In this document: one piece after another, positions 1-8,560 of the stretch
Numbering within the stretch: position 1 is the first letter of the stretch
Layout of the letters: the number at the start of each line of letters is the position of its first letter
Assembly (NCBI GenBank): GCA_002007465.1
Contig: LNAC01000745.1
Span: 564,245-628,244, forward strand
Direction of reading: 5' to 3'
Source of the DNA: Ailurus styani
Taxonomy: Eukaryota; Chordata; Mammalia; Carnivora; Ailuridae
Length of the DNA stretch: 64,000 nucleotides
Notes under the pieces: model-generated
Database searches by the model: none
Seen by the model: only the letters and a program-made list of their open reading frames with translations
Told to the model about the DNA's origin: nothing
Position numbers and translations under genes: made by a program

Positions 1-500
1 AGCTCCGCGCACCAGCGCCCGCCGGCAGCGCCGCCCGCCCGCTCGCTCGCTCGTCCCACTCCAAACTTTTTTTTATTTGTCTTTTAATTGGTTGTTATTC
101 CTCCGAATGAATGATCTCTCTCTTCTTTCCTAAAAGCAAACACAAACTCCTTTGGTTCGGAAGAGGTCTCGGCGGTGCTTTTTGGTTTCTCTGGAGATTT
201 TTTCACTTCACGGCAACGATCTTTTAAAAGGCACCTTTTAGCTTCTTTTACCACATCTCATTTCCTTATTTTTCTTCCTTCCTGTTTTCTTGTCTTTTTT
301 TTTAACCCCAATTTGAAGGGGATTATAAAAATAAAAGAGAGTGAAACGCTTGCGGCTTTTTTTTTTAATTCTCTCCTTTCAAACTCTGCGAACACCACCT
401 CAAAATAATATACAAGTGTGTGAGAGAGGGGGAAGAAAGCAGCCAACAGCCCAAACACCCGCTCAGAACAGCTCTAACAACACGCTCTGTGTAGGTGACT
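1..500 (-). other. possible minus-strand first exon / 5' leader running off the left edge
   Basis: Read on the minus strand, this stretch is purine- and A-rich with several A-runs, then becomes strongly GC-rich toward position 1, with a short CGAG/GCGG-type repeat near 30-53. That layout resembles the long 5' untranslated leader of a developmental transcription-factor mRNA transcribed leftward from the CpG island. No coding sequence is recognisable. The plus-strand frame at 175-408 and the minus-strand frame at 258-458 are both low-complexity and not credible proteins. The assignment rests only on composition and position beside the promoter elements; it could equally be untranscribed island flank. 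Confidence 0.35.
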
Positions 501-577
501 TCTTTGACCAAATTTAGCAGCAGCTAATCATTAACATTCTGATACATATTCACAACCGTCCGTGGAGGGACCGCAGA

Positions 578-598
578 GCATCCCGGGAGATGTAGTCC
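578..598 (-). promoter_or_regulatory. ZNF143/THAP11-type motif (minus strand)
   Basis: The minus strand reads GACTACATCTCCCGGGATGC. This is close to the ACTACAATTCCC-GGCATGC element bound by ZNF143 with THAP11, which is common at housekeeping and bidirectional promoters. Assignment is by motif reading only. Confidence 0.6.
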
Positions 599-634
599 AC
601 CCCCGGCGACCGTGGTTGAGGATTCGGCCAGATT

Positions 635-650
635 GACTACAATCACCGGC
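635..650 (+). promoter_or_regulatory. second ZNF143-like half motif (plus strand)
   Basis: The plus strand reads GACTACAATCACCGGC, matching the ACTACAA..CCGGC part of the ZNF143 element. It sits 36 bp from the other copy and points the opposite way, giving a divergent pair. Confidence 0.45.
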
Positions 651-720
651 CCGCCACGCGACCGCTCTGGGGCGCTCTCCTAACGCCCCGCCCACCCTCG
701 GCACGGTAGGCGGCTCCAGC

Positions 721-730
721 AACCAATCAG
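721..730 (+). promoter_or_regulatory. CCAAT box
   Basis: AACCAATCAG is an NF-Y type CCAAT box inside the CpG island. A second core, GACCAATGA, lies at 859-867. Their placement, with one GC box upstream and an E-box between them, fits a TATA-less promoter. Confidence 0.5.
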
Positions 731-982
731 AGATGGCTGAACATTAATCGCCCTTCTGTGTTACTGCCCATCATTTCACTGCTGACAAATGGCGAGCCAG
801 AGGGGAGGAGCTGGCCGGGCTGAAGCCCACGTGGGGGCCGGGCGTCGTCCGCGGTTCGGACCAATGAATGGAACGGGATGGGGTTAGCGGAGGCGGAGCG
901 GAGATGGCCCGCCCAAGGCGGAGCTTCGTCTTGGCTGACGTTCCTTAGCGCGAGCGTTCGAACCGGGGAAACATTTGTTCAG

Positions 983-992
983 CTGTCAATCA
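983..992 (-). promoter_or_regulatory. PBX-MEIS composite site
   Basis: The minus strand reads TGATTGACAG, an exact match to the decameric PBX-MEIS/PREP binding site. It lies in the CpG island between the CCAAT boxes and a CAG-rich run. A ten-base match can occur by chance, but the location in a promoter makes it worth recording. Confidence 0.4.
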
Positions 993-1115
993 AAGTAACG
1001 TGGGCCTGGGAGAAGCGGTGGCGGCCGCTGCAGCTGCTGCTGTTGCTGCTGCCGTGGCTGCATCTTTAGAACTGGGTGTTGGTGGCGGTGGCGGCGGCAA
1101 AATAAAGAGGGTGGT

Positions 1116-1128
1116 AGGGGCGGTAAGA
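1116..1128 (+). other. possible plus-strand splice donor
   Basis: GGCG followed by GTAAGA at about 1122 is a good 5' splice-site match. If a divergent plus-strand transcript starts near 900-1000, this could end its first exon. On the other strand a CCG|GTAAGC donor-like sequence lies at about 1449-1456. No acceptor or exon was identified for either. Confidence 0.2.
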
Positions 1129-2100
1129 CTGGAGGTCGGGCAGAAGATCTCCTTCCGAGTCTTGTCCTCCCACCCGCCCCCCTCCAACCCAAACATCCTC
1201 GGCCCCCCGCTCCTCGGCCGCGCCAGGAATGCGGACTAATTAGGGTCCAATGTCTCCTTAAAGAGACAAGCTCGGCCTTGTGTAACGCGCCGAAACCCCT
1301 GTTGAGACAAGAGAGGGAGGATCACGCCGATCCCACTCCGTTCGGTTCACATCAATTTTACGCGCCGCTGGAGCCGGCATAATTTTCCGTGTGAACGCGG
1401 ACTCGAGCCCCTGTTCTTGTTTAGAGCAGGAGACTGAGCTGCGAGACGCTTACCGGGGCAGGGGGCCAGGGGCGCGGGTGGGGAGGGCGCCCCTCCGAGC
1501 CCCGAGAGGGCTGGGGTTGCCGTTTAACCCCGAAGTGGGGCCGGTTTCCCCAAGGAACTATGCGAGGAAGCACCCCAAGTCGATCCTCTCGGGGCCGCGG
1601 GGCCGTAACCGTGGAGTCTCGGGGTGGGGCTGGAGGCCCGGGGGCAGGGGTCGCCCGATTCCCCAAGAAACTTTGTCGAGGGGTGCCCCCCGCACTCCGC
1701 ACTAGGGCAGTGTCGACGAGGTACCTGACGCAGGCACAGGGTAGAAAACGCCCCTGCGCCCCTGAGACGTTCCTTTCCCCCGGATCAGAAACAAGAAGAC
1801 TGACCCCCTGTCTCCTGCTCTTTGGAGGAGCAAGTCAAGTTTGACGCGGTTGAAACGGGCCGGGCCACGCGGGCCACGAGACAGGGCGGGTCGGTCGCCG
1901 CAGGGACAAGTTCCGGGAAAGTGGGGGTGCGGCGGGGGCAGGGGCGTTTTTAGGGAAGGGGCAAACGAGGTGGGGACAGACTCCGAGGCAAGAGACGGCC
2001 CTGGGCAGAAAGCGCCTTCACCTCTACACTTCCTCCAGCTAGGGGTAGCTCCCTGGTTTAAGGGGAGTCGCTGCGACTGGTAGCCTTTCCTGGTGAGCCT

Positions 2101-2955
2101 CTAGCCTTCGGGGGCGTGGAGGAATTCAGAAATTCAGAAAAAGTCTAAAGGCTAATTTAAGGGTCTGTTTTGGACGTTCATTTCTCAGTGTCATTTGCCT
2201 ACTCTAACTTGAGACATTGCCAGAGATGCTTCACCATTAGTGGAAAACCAGTCTTGGTGATATTCCACGCCTCAGTGGACAAATCAATGACTTACTGCCC
2301 AACCTAACACATTCCGTGGGCTTCTCCCTGTGCTGGGCACTGTGGAGGATGGGTGCAAAGGAAGGCTATGATAGTCTTCACATTGTGAACTCCATCTCCA
2401 GATACTGTCAGCAGTTCAATTCAGCAAATACTTTCTCCATCCCCAAAATAAGAGGATGGAGAACTCGGGACAGTTTTCTTAACCTCCTCTGTCCCATATG
2501 CCCGGTCCAAAATGAGATGTGCTGTAAGAACACATACACACTGATTTTGAAGAGTTAATACAACAACAACAATAACAACAAAAGAACATGAAATAGCTCA
2601 ATAATTTATCATGATTACATGTTGAGATTCTAATATTTTGCATATAACTGTTTAAACAAAATATGTCACTAAAATTAATTTTTGTCCGTTTGTTTTTAAT
2701 TTTTTAAACCCAGATATTAGGAAGGTTTAAATTACTTGATATAGCTCACATCCTTTGGACAGCACTACTTTTGAAACATTCCTAAGAACCAAAAATTAGA
2801 AGACTTGAGTAATACAGTTTCTACACCAGGACAGTGAATTTTCTAAGAACACCAGGAACAATCACATTTTATTCTAGGGTTGGTTATTTGCTCCCAGTGG
2901 AGCTTTTCAATAGTTTGTTAAATCACCCACGGTGCCTCTGTAGGAAGTTCCATGT
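2101..2955. other. no gene seen; mostly unique AT-rich flank
   Basis: CpG density falls away after about 2100. I see only a small CAA-rich run at 2562-2583 and otherwise nonrepetitive AT-rich DNA. No open frame here looks like a protein. Confidence 0.6.
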
Positions 2956-2959
2956 TATC

Positions 2960-3102
2960 TATTCTTGCCAGAATGTTAGCAAAAATTCCATGAGAACTGG
3001 AACTTGGTTATGTTCATGACCACACTCCAGATGCCGAGAATGATGTCTGGCACATGGTTGGTGCTCAGTAAATATGTGTTGATTGCATTCATGAGTAAAC
3101 AC
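2960..3102 (+). mobile_element. L2 LINE 3' end fragment
   Basis: The segment has the order typical of the L2 3' end: an AATGTTAGC..CCATGAGAAC stretch, then CTGGCACATGGTTGGTGCTCAGTAAATAT and a TTGATTG..TTCATGAGT end. Heavily diverged, as expected for an ancient LINE2 copy. Confidence 0.6.
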
Positions 3103-3560
3103 CATGTTGTGTCAGCACAGAAAGCTTCTGTATCATTTGGGCCATATTTATTGAGATTCTATGCAGTTATATCCCAGGACAGGGAATGAGAATCCTAATA
3201 ATAGAACCCGAAGAACTATTTCAAAGGGTCAATGGACCAAGGGGAAACTGCTCTGTTAGGAAATCTCAAATAACCAATGGCAGGGACCACTCTCCTAAAC
3301 TCTTTCAATAGTTTGTGTCAACAGAAAAGTGACAAGAAATCAGGACGTTTTTTAACTTTTTATTCTTTTTATTAAGTGCAGTTTTGAAATACTGCCCTTG
3401 AATGTGTTTCACACTTTGCTCATTTGGCAGCTCTACATTACAGTGAGGTCTCAGAAAGTTGCCAAATGAAGCCACCGGTGTCCCAGAAGAACACAGAAAG
3501 CAGGTGAGGCGAACAGCTGCTTTTGTCTCTTCTGCCCTCTGCTTGTGCTTTTCTCTCTCT

Positions 3561-3676
3561 TTTTAAGTTTGTTTGTTTATTTGTTTTTAGTAATCCCTAC
3601 ACCCAACATGGGGCTCGAACTCACCACCTGGAGGTCAAGAGTCACATGCTCTGCCAACTGAGCCAGCCAGGCACCC
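3561..3676 (-). mobile_element. Can-SINE, short older type
   Basis: The minus strand begins GGGTGCCTGGCTGGCTCAG, the tRNA-Lys-related head of carnivore SINEs, and continues through a GAGTTCGAGCCCCATG B-box region to an AAACAAATAAACAAAC tail. It lacks the CT-rich middle of the longer subfamilies, so it is an older, shorter form. Confidence 0.85.
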
Positions 3677-3919
3677 GTGAGGTTCCCTTTTTGCACTTTT
3701 TATAGACTGTTGAACCAAGCTGTGTAGTCAGCTGGGGGCTTATCTTTTCGTACACAGTGGGGAGCTTCAGACTTTTTATGTGGGTGGGACTCAGCAGCAG
3801 CATTCCTACTGGAAGCTAGGCCTAGGGTTCCAATCTTAATGTCATGTATGCAAAGCAAGCACATTATTCATTATTTTCTTTTCTATGATATAAATTATGT
3901 ATTCCTCCCCCAAATACTT

Positions 3920-4117
3920 TTTAAAAAATATTTCATTTATTTTTTTGACAGAGAGAGAGAGAGAGATCACAAGGAGGCAGAGAGGCAGGCAGAGAGAGAG
4001 AAGGAAGCAGGCTCCCCGCTGAGAAGGGAGCCCGATGCAGGGCTCTATCCCAGGACCCTGAGATCATGACCTGAGCTGAAGGCAGAATCTTAACCCACTG
4101 AGCCACCCAGGCACCCC
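3920..4117 (-). mobile_element. Can-SINE with target-site duplication
   Basis: Full-length copy: head at the right end (GGGTGCCTGGGTGGCTCAG on the minus strand), GA-rich middle and an A/T-rich tail at 3920-3945. A 10-bp duplication CCAAATACTT flanks it at 3910-3919 and 4125-4134. The frames called here on both strands are SINE translation and not genes. Confidence 0.95.
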
Positions 4118-4199
4118 TCCTCTGCCAAATACTTACTGAAAAAAAAATTTTCTGGCCTAACATGTGCCAGGATAAGGGAATGTAACAATAAACTGGCTA

Positions 4200-4858
4200 T
4201 TTTTTATTTGTTGTCTCTCAGCTTCAAATTCATCCTCTTTGCCTGCTCTGTGAAAATAGATCTGGGCCCTTTAGTTTCCTTTGTCAACTGGTACCAAAGC
4301 CTTGTCCATAGAGGGCGCTAGGGAGACATTACAAGAGGAAAGGGTTTTGCTTCCTGATTCTGGTGTGCAGGCCAGGCAGATTACTACAGCACAAGGCGGA
4401 ATCACTGTGGCTGCACCCAGAAGCCAGTAGCTTCCCCCACGACCCTCCTTGTGTAGTTTCACAGCAGAGTGCGTCTGCTGAGACATTCCCTGATCGGCTT
4501 TCTTGGCACCCCAAAGGATCAATTTCCAGTCAGTTCTGGAGTGTGGATTTCTGGCAGGTTTCAGAATGCAGATGTCCATCAGGGTCTACCTGCTCCAGCT
4601 GTGCCCTCCGGAGAAAGGTCTGGATTTCAGCCATAGGATGTGTGTGTGGGTCTTGGGAAGGCTCTTTCTGAGTCTTCTATGTCAGCCCTAGAGGGAATGG
4701 CTGTTGCTTATATCTCCTATTTCTGTGTTCTTCAGGGTTCCCTTTACCTCTTATTTACCAGCCCCTCTCTACTCCCATTTCCTGTCATAATTAATAAATC
4801 TTTATATTGAACTACTCTTGTTCAAATTACTGTGTAATTGGACTCAGACTGATGCAGT
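4200..4858 (+). repeat. possible ancient LTR-like repeat
   Basis: The stretch ends with an AATAAAT polyadenylation-like region and a GGACTCAGACTGATGCA terminus resembling the 3' end of old mammalian LTR-class repeats. The upstream part is consistent but too diverged for me to name a subfamily. The 102-residue frames on each strand overlap this repeat and look like chance. Confidence 0.35.
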
Positions 4859-4884
4859 AAACAACATATGCACAGTCTCTTCCC

Positions 4885-5305
4885 TTTGGTGACTTACATT
4901 CTGATTGAAAGAGGCAGACAAACAGTTGAATGAGTAACCACTAATATAAAAGTGATGGTATGGGCTATGAAGAGAAATAAAGCAAGGTGGGCAGATAGGA
5001 GTTATTCTCATGGCAGTGGGCTTCTCAGAGGGGCTGCCAAGAAGGAGCCAGCCATGGTAGAGATCGCTAAGCAGCAAGCCTCGGGTGGATAGAAAGGCCC
5101 CATCTGGGGAAGTGTTGGTGAATGTGAGGATTTTCAAAAGAGTAAAAATAGCATAGGACCAGGTCACAGCCACATCCATATGTCCAGATCACATGGAATG
5201 TTTGACATCTGATAAAGGCATTCGTTTTCTCTTCTGAGTGTAATGGGAAGCCATGTGGGAGGGGGAAGGATTATAAGAAGGGAGTGACAGGATCATTACA
5301 AATAT
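4885..5305 (-). mobile_element. L2 LINE 3' UTR fragment
   Basis: In plus orientation the sequence follows the inverted L2 3' UTR: a GAGGCAGACAAACAGT stretch, GAAGAGAAATAAAGCAAGG, a GAAGGAGCCAGCCATGG block, then AATGGGAAGCCATG and GGAGTGACAGGATCAT. The order of blocks is convincing despite strong decay. Confidence 0.6.
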
Positions 5306-6483
5306 GCAACTGGTCCGTAAGTGCCCTTACTCATACTTGGCCCTAAGATTAAGAAAACATCTTTTTCCATATTAAAGAACATTTACTACTTTTATTTGGG
5401 GCAGCTAATACAGACTATGAAGGCAGACATCCCCTTAGCACTGGCACTGCCTAACCCCACTACTGAGTGATGGATACATTTTAATTTGAATGGAGGCCAT
5501 TTATGCAATTTGGAAATGTCAAGCTCTGCCTCCAGTGTACCACTAGAACAGCAATAATCATTCATAGAGAATCCAGGACATGTAGATTCATTTCTAGAGC
5601 AGCAATTGATTTGCCACATAACTGACCATGCACCATTCTCCCATCTATGATAAGATGGGCATAACCGTATAGTGCTGTCCTTAGTCAAAAGATTTAGTAT
5701 ATCAATGTCAAAGAGAATGCCAAATTTCTAAACTTGCCTGGTGAGGCAAAGCCTCATCTCTGCCAGCTGCCTCTGTGCTTAGTGGTAGAGGCTACCAAGC
5801 TATCTTTGTATTGGGATGTCTCTTCTTAACTTGGTGGATAAAAGGCAAGTGGGGACCCATTACTTTCTTGGGTAAGGGTGGCACTTGGTCTGGAAGTAGG
5901 GTGGACAAATGTGTATAGAGACTAAGGTGGTTTCTGGGAGTAAAGAATTCTTATTGAAATGCTACATTGTTTGAACCCCTCCATGTGGAGGTCTCTAATT
6001 AAGTCTACTGGCAAGAAGGAACACTGAAACCTTTCTCTTCCCTCCTGGGGAAGCACAGACACGGTGGGGTATGGGGCGTTGTCTAGAATTCACCATGAAG
6101 TCAATAGGAGAATGGACCAGTGAGCTAGGTTCAGCATCAGTAGCTACAGTTGCAGGGGATATGGATCTTTCTTATTCTGAAAGAAGTCTAGGTTAAAGAT
6201 AGAAAACCCCTTTGGCTTACTCGTGCTAGTGCTAATGGAGCGCTTTGGAATAAATGGCTGTATGAGGATGATAAGGATCTGGAGAGGACCCCCTGTCTTC
6301 AACAGTTACACCTTATGTCAGCAATAGTTCAAGTGTCTAAGACAGACCCTGAACTTCTAGCCAGGCTGAACAATTAACTGTTGACAATTTGTCATACCTA
6401 AAAGGATCTGTGAATTTATTTATACTCCAAGCTTATAAAGCAAACTATATGTAAGAAATACACTTATTAAAAAGGACCTTCTT
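5306..6483. other. no gene seen; nonrepetitive or very old DNA
   Basis: I recognise no exon, RNA gene or named repeat. The frame at 5392-5688 on the minus strand (98 residues) has no recognisable domain and ordinary noncoding composition. Confidence 0.5.
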
Positions 6484-6678
6484 GGGGTGCCTGAGTGGCT
6501 CAGTCAGTAAAGTGTCTGACTTTGGCTCAGGTCATGATCTCAGGGTCCTAGCATTGGGCCCCACGTTGCGTTGGACTCCTGCCTCAGTGGGGAGTCAGCT
6601 TGTCCCTCTGCCCCTCTCCCCTTTCATGAGCATGCTCTCTCTCTTTCTGAAATAAATTAATAAAATCTTGAAAAAAAA
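6484..6678 (+). mobile_element. Can-SINE
   Basis: Starts GGGGTGCCTGAGTGGCTCAG, has the GGTCATGATCTCAGGGTCC block, a CT-rich middle and an AAATAAATTAATAAAATCTT tail followed by an A-run. Moderately diverged from the youngest copies. Confidence 0.92.
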
Positions 6679-6779
6679 TTTCCCTCTTGCTCAAGAAAAA
6701 TTCACATTATATTTACTTTCCTTGAATCTAGAAGAGACCCTTAAGAGATACTTTTGTTCCACACCCCACCCCGCCTTAA

Positions 6780-6905
6780 AGCAAACAAAGAATTACTCTT
6801 GCCACTTTAAAGATTAATCAACTGAGGGTCAGAAAGAAGCTACTTGCCCAAAGCTATACAGTTCAGAAGTACAGAAGCAGAGGTCAAACTTCTGTCTCCT
6901 GCCTC
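6780..6905 (-). mobile_element. MIR SINE fragment
   Basis: Plus-strand reading has the inverted MIR core: CTGAGGGTCAGAAAGAAGC, CTTGCCCAAAGCTATACAG, then GCAGAGGTCAAACTTCTGTC. This ordering is typical of a decayed MIR. Confidence 0.6.
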
Positions 6906-8185
6906 CTTTTTTCATCCCCTGTCTAAAACCTGCTTTCCACAAGTGGGTATTCAACTAAAGTATGTGATTTAAGCATTCCCCAACTCACCTGCATGGTTTA
7001 CTCCTTTTCAAGCAGAGATTTTATTGCTAAAATGGAGGTGGAGGGTGAATCAGGGAGGTGGCTCTATTGCACCTGCCAGGAGACAAAACTTGAACCTGAG
7101 GCTTCCCATGGATGCATGAAGCAAATCTCACTCCCTCCGCCCCTCCAGTCCCCAGCCTCAGAGTCTCTGCAGGCTTGATAAGCACAATTCAAGAGAGGAG
7201 AACGATGCTCAGGCACCAGTCCTTCCACTTTCCACAACAGCAGGGCTCACACCCACTCCGCTGCTCCCACCACACCACCCCACAGGCGCCCACTCATGCT
7301 ATCAAAACAGCCTGCAAGGCAGATATTCCAAGAGAAAAATTGGATTCACTTTCTGAAGTGGGTGGCATGGGAATGGGGTAGGTGTAGGATAGTATAACTA
7401 GATACCATACTGCTTTATATGAGAAAATCAGTCATGAAAGTCTGGTATTCTTCTCATAGGAGTCAGGGCTCAGTTCACAATCTACCACGATCTGGTCAAC
7501 TTTGGTTAGTCCCTTTAACCCTTCTGACTTCATCCTTGGGATGTTTCCTCCACAGAGAAGATAAACCTCTCCCCGCTAAATGCAAACCCCTGCAGCCCCT
7601 GAAATGTTTTATTGTATAATTAGGAAGTTGCATGAAACAGATAGAATGGATTTTGATTCAGGATCACCTGCTGAGCATGATCGCTTTTTCTTTCCCTTTC
7701 TTTAACACTTCCAAAGAAATGAACTTCTGGAGTAAATATTACTTGGGGTAAGTGGAAGCAGACACTTTTCATTGAGATGGATTAGTTGTTTTATAAAGTG
7801 ATCAAAAGTGTAAGGGCTATAATCTCAATACTGGCATGTTGGCTCTCACTGCTATAATTTAATTCAGGACTTGTCTTCACTATTATGGAACCCAGAACAA
7901 TTCTGGTAAGTCACATGACTTCTTTTAATAGAAATCCTTGTAAAATAGTGTGAAGGAGCCATCATTCACAGTGTAATATCTAGCCTAGTGCACTACAACT
8001 TTTAGAAAAGCCTATAATTCTGGGAAATTTTTATCCATGGAGACACCCTACACATACACCCTCCATTGCTTGGCTTAAGTAGAACAAGATTTAAATGCTT
8101 TTGTTATGGGTTTTTATTAAATGTGTCCACAAGATAGACCAGTGGATACTTAATTTCTGTATGAACCACGAGCATTTACATAGTG
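6906..8185. other. no gene seen
   Basis: Mostly unique sequence. The stretch 7112-7381 has a moderately C-rich frame without any recognisable domain. I see no promoter cluster or RNA gene. Confidence 0.5.
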
Positions 8186-8189
8186 TGTC

Positions 8190-8560
8190 ACATATTATTG
8201 TATCTGGAAATACGTAAACACCTTGAGAGATGGGAAGAATGGGTATGAAAACCTCCATTTTACAGACTAGGAAACTGACTTTCAGAGAAACCAATGGCCT
8301 CTTGAAGATTATACAACTAGTAAGCAAAGAGGAATCAAACTTGACCCTTCAATTCCACTTCTTCCCACGCCACTAGAGCTGCTTTTTAATACCATCGTTT
8401 AATTATAAGGCATCATGCTTTACAAAGTGTTTCCTCATGCCTCTTCCTTCCTTACAAAACACTGTTTGGTAAGGAGAGCAGGTATCGTGACTACCTTACA
8501 AATGCGAAAACTGTAACTCAGAGGAAAATGGCTGGCCTGACTCGCTTGTGTATAATATGG
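8190..8560 (-). mobile_element. two adjacent MIR SINE fragments
   Basis: Two consecutive inverted MIR-like blocks: the first has TCCATTTTACAGACTAGGAA and ACAACTAGTAAGCAAAG (8250-8330), the second ACCTTACAAATGCGAAAACTG and AACTCAGAGGAAAATGGC (8490-8540). Both are old and degraded. Confidence 0.5.

Larger units (their letters stand above)
1..2100. promoter_or_regulatory. CpG island promoter region, possibly bidirectional; gene not identified
   Basis: The segment is GC-rich and dense in CpG, unlike the rest of the window, which is CpG-poor. It carries typical TATA-less promoter elements: CCAAT boxes at about 722-726 and 861-865, a GC box (CCCCGCCC) at 685-692, an E-box CACGTG at 828-833, a YY1-like ATGGCG core at 789-794, and two ZNF143-like sites between 578 and 650. 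The density of elements between 570 and 1000 suggests initiation there, possibly in both directions. Short reading frames in this stretch show no protein family I recognise, and the alanine- and glutamine-rich ones come from a CAG/GCG-type low-complexity run near 1020-1100. I cannot name the gene. Confidence 0.85.

Noticed and set aside
1..1200. Naming the gene at the CpG island
   Set aside because: I considered several developmental transcription factors next to gene deserts, but no coding exon lies in the window and no leader sequence could be matched with certainty.
1000..1239. Alanine- and glycine-rich frame in the CpG island
   Set aside because: It begins at a GTG and reflects GC-rich triplet runs; a splice-donor-like site interrupts it and no family is recognised.
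3561..3676. Possible tRNA-Lys gene
   Set aside because: The head resembles tRNA-Lys because Can-SINEs derive from it. The A-rich tail and lack of an intact cloverleaf mark it as a SINE; the same applies to all other copies.
5306..6483. Possible endogenous retrovirus internal region
   Set aside because: I thought a few phrases looked retroviral, but no frame, motif or paired LTR supports it.
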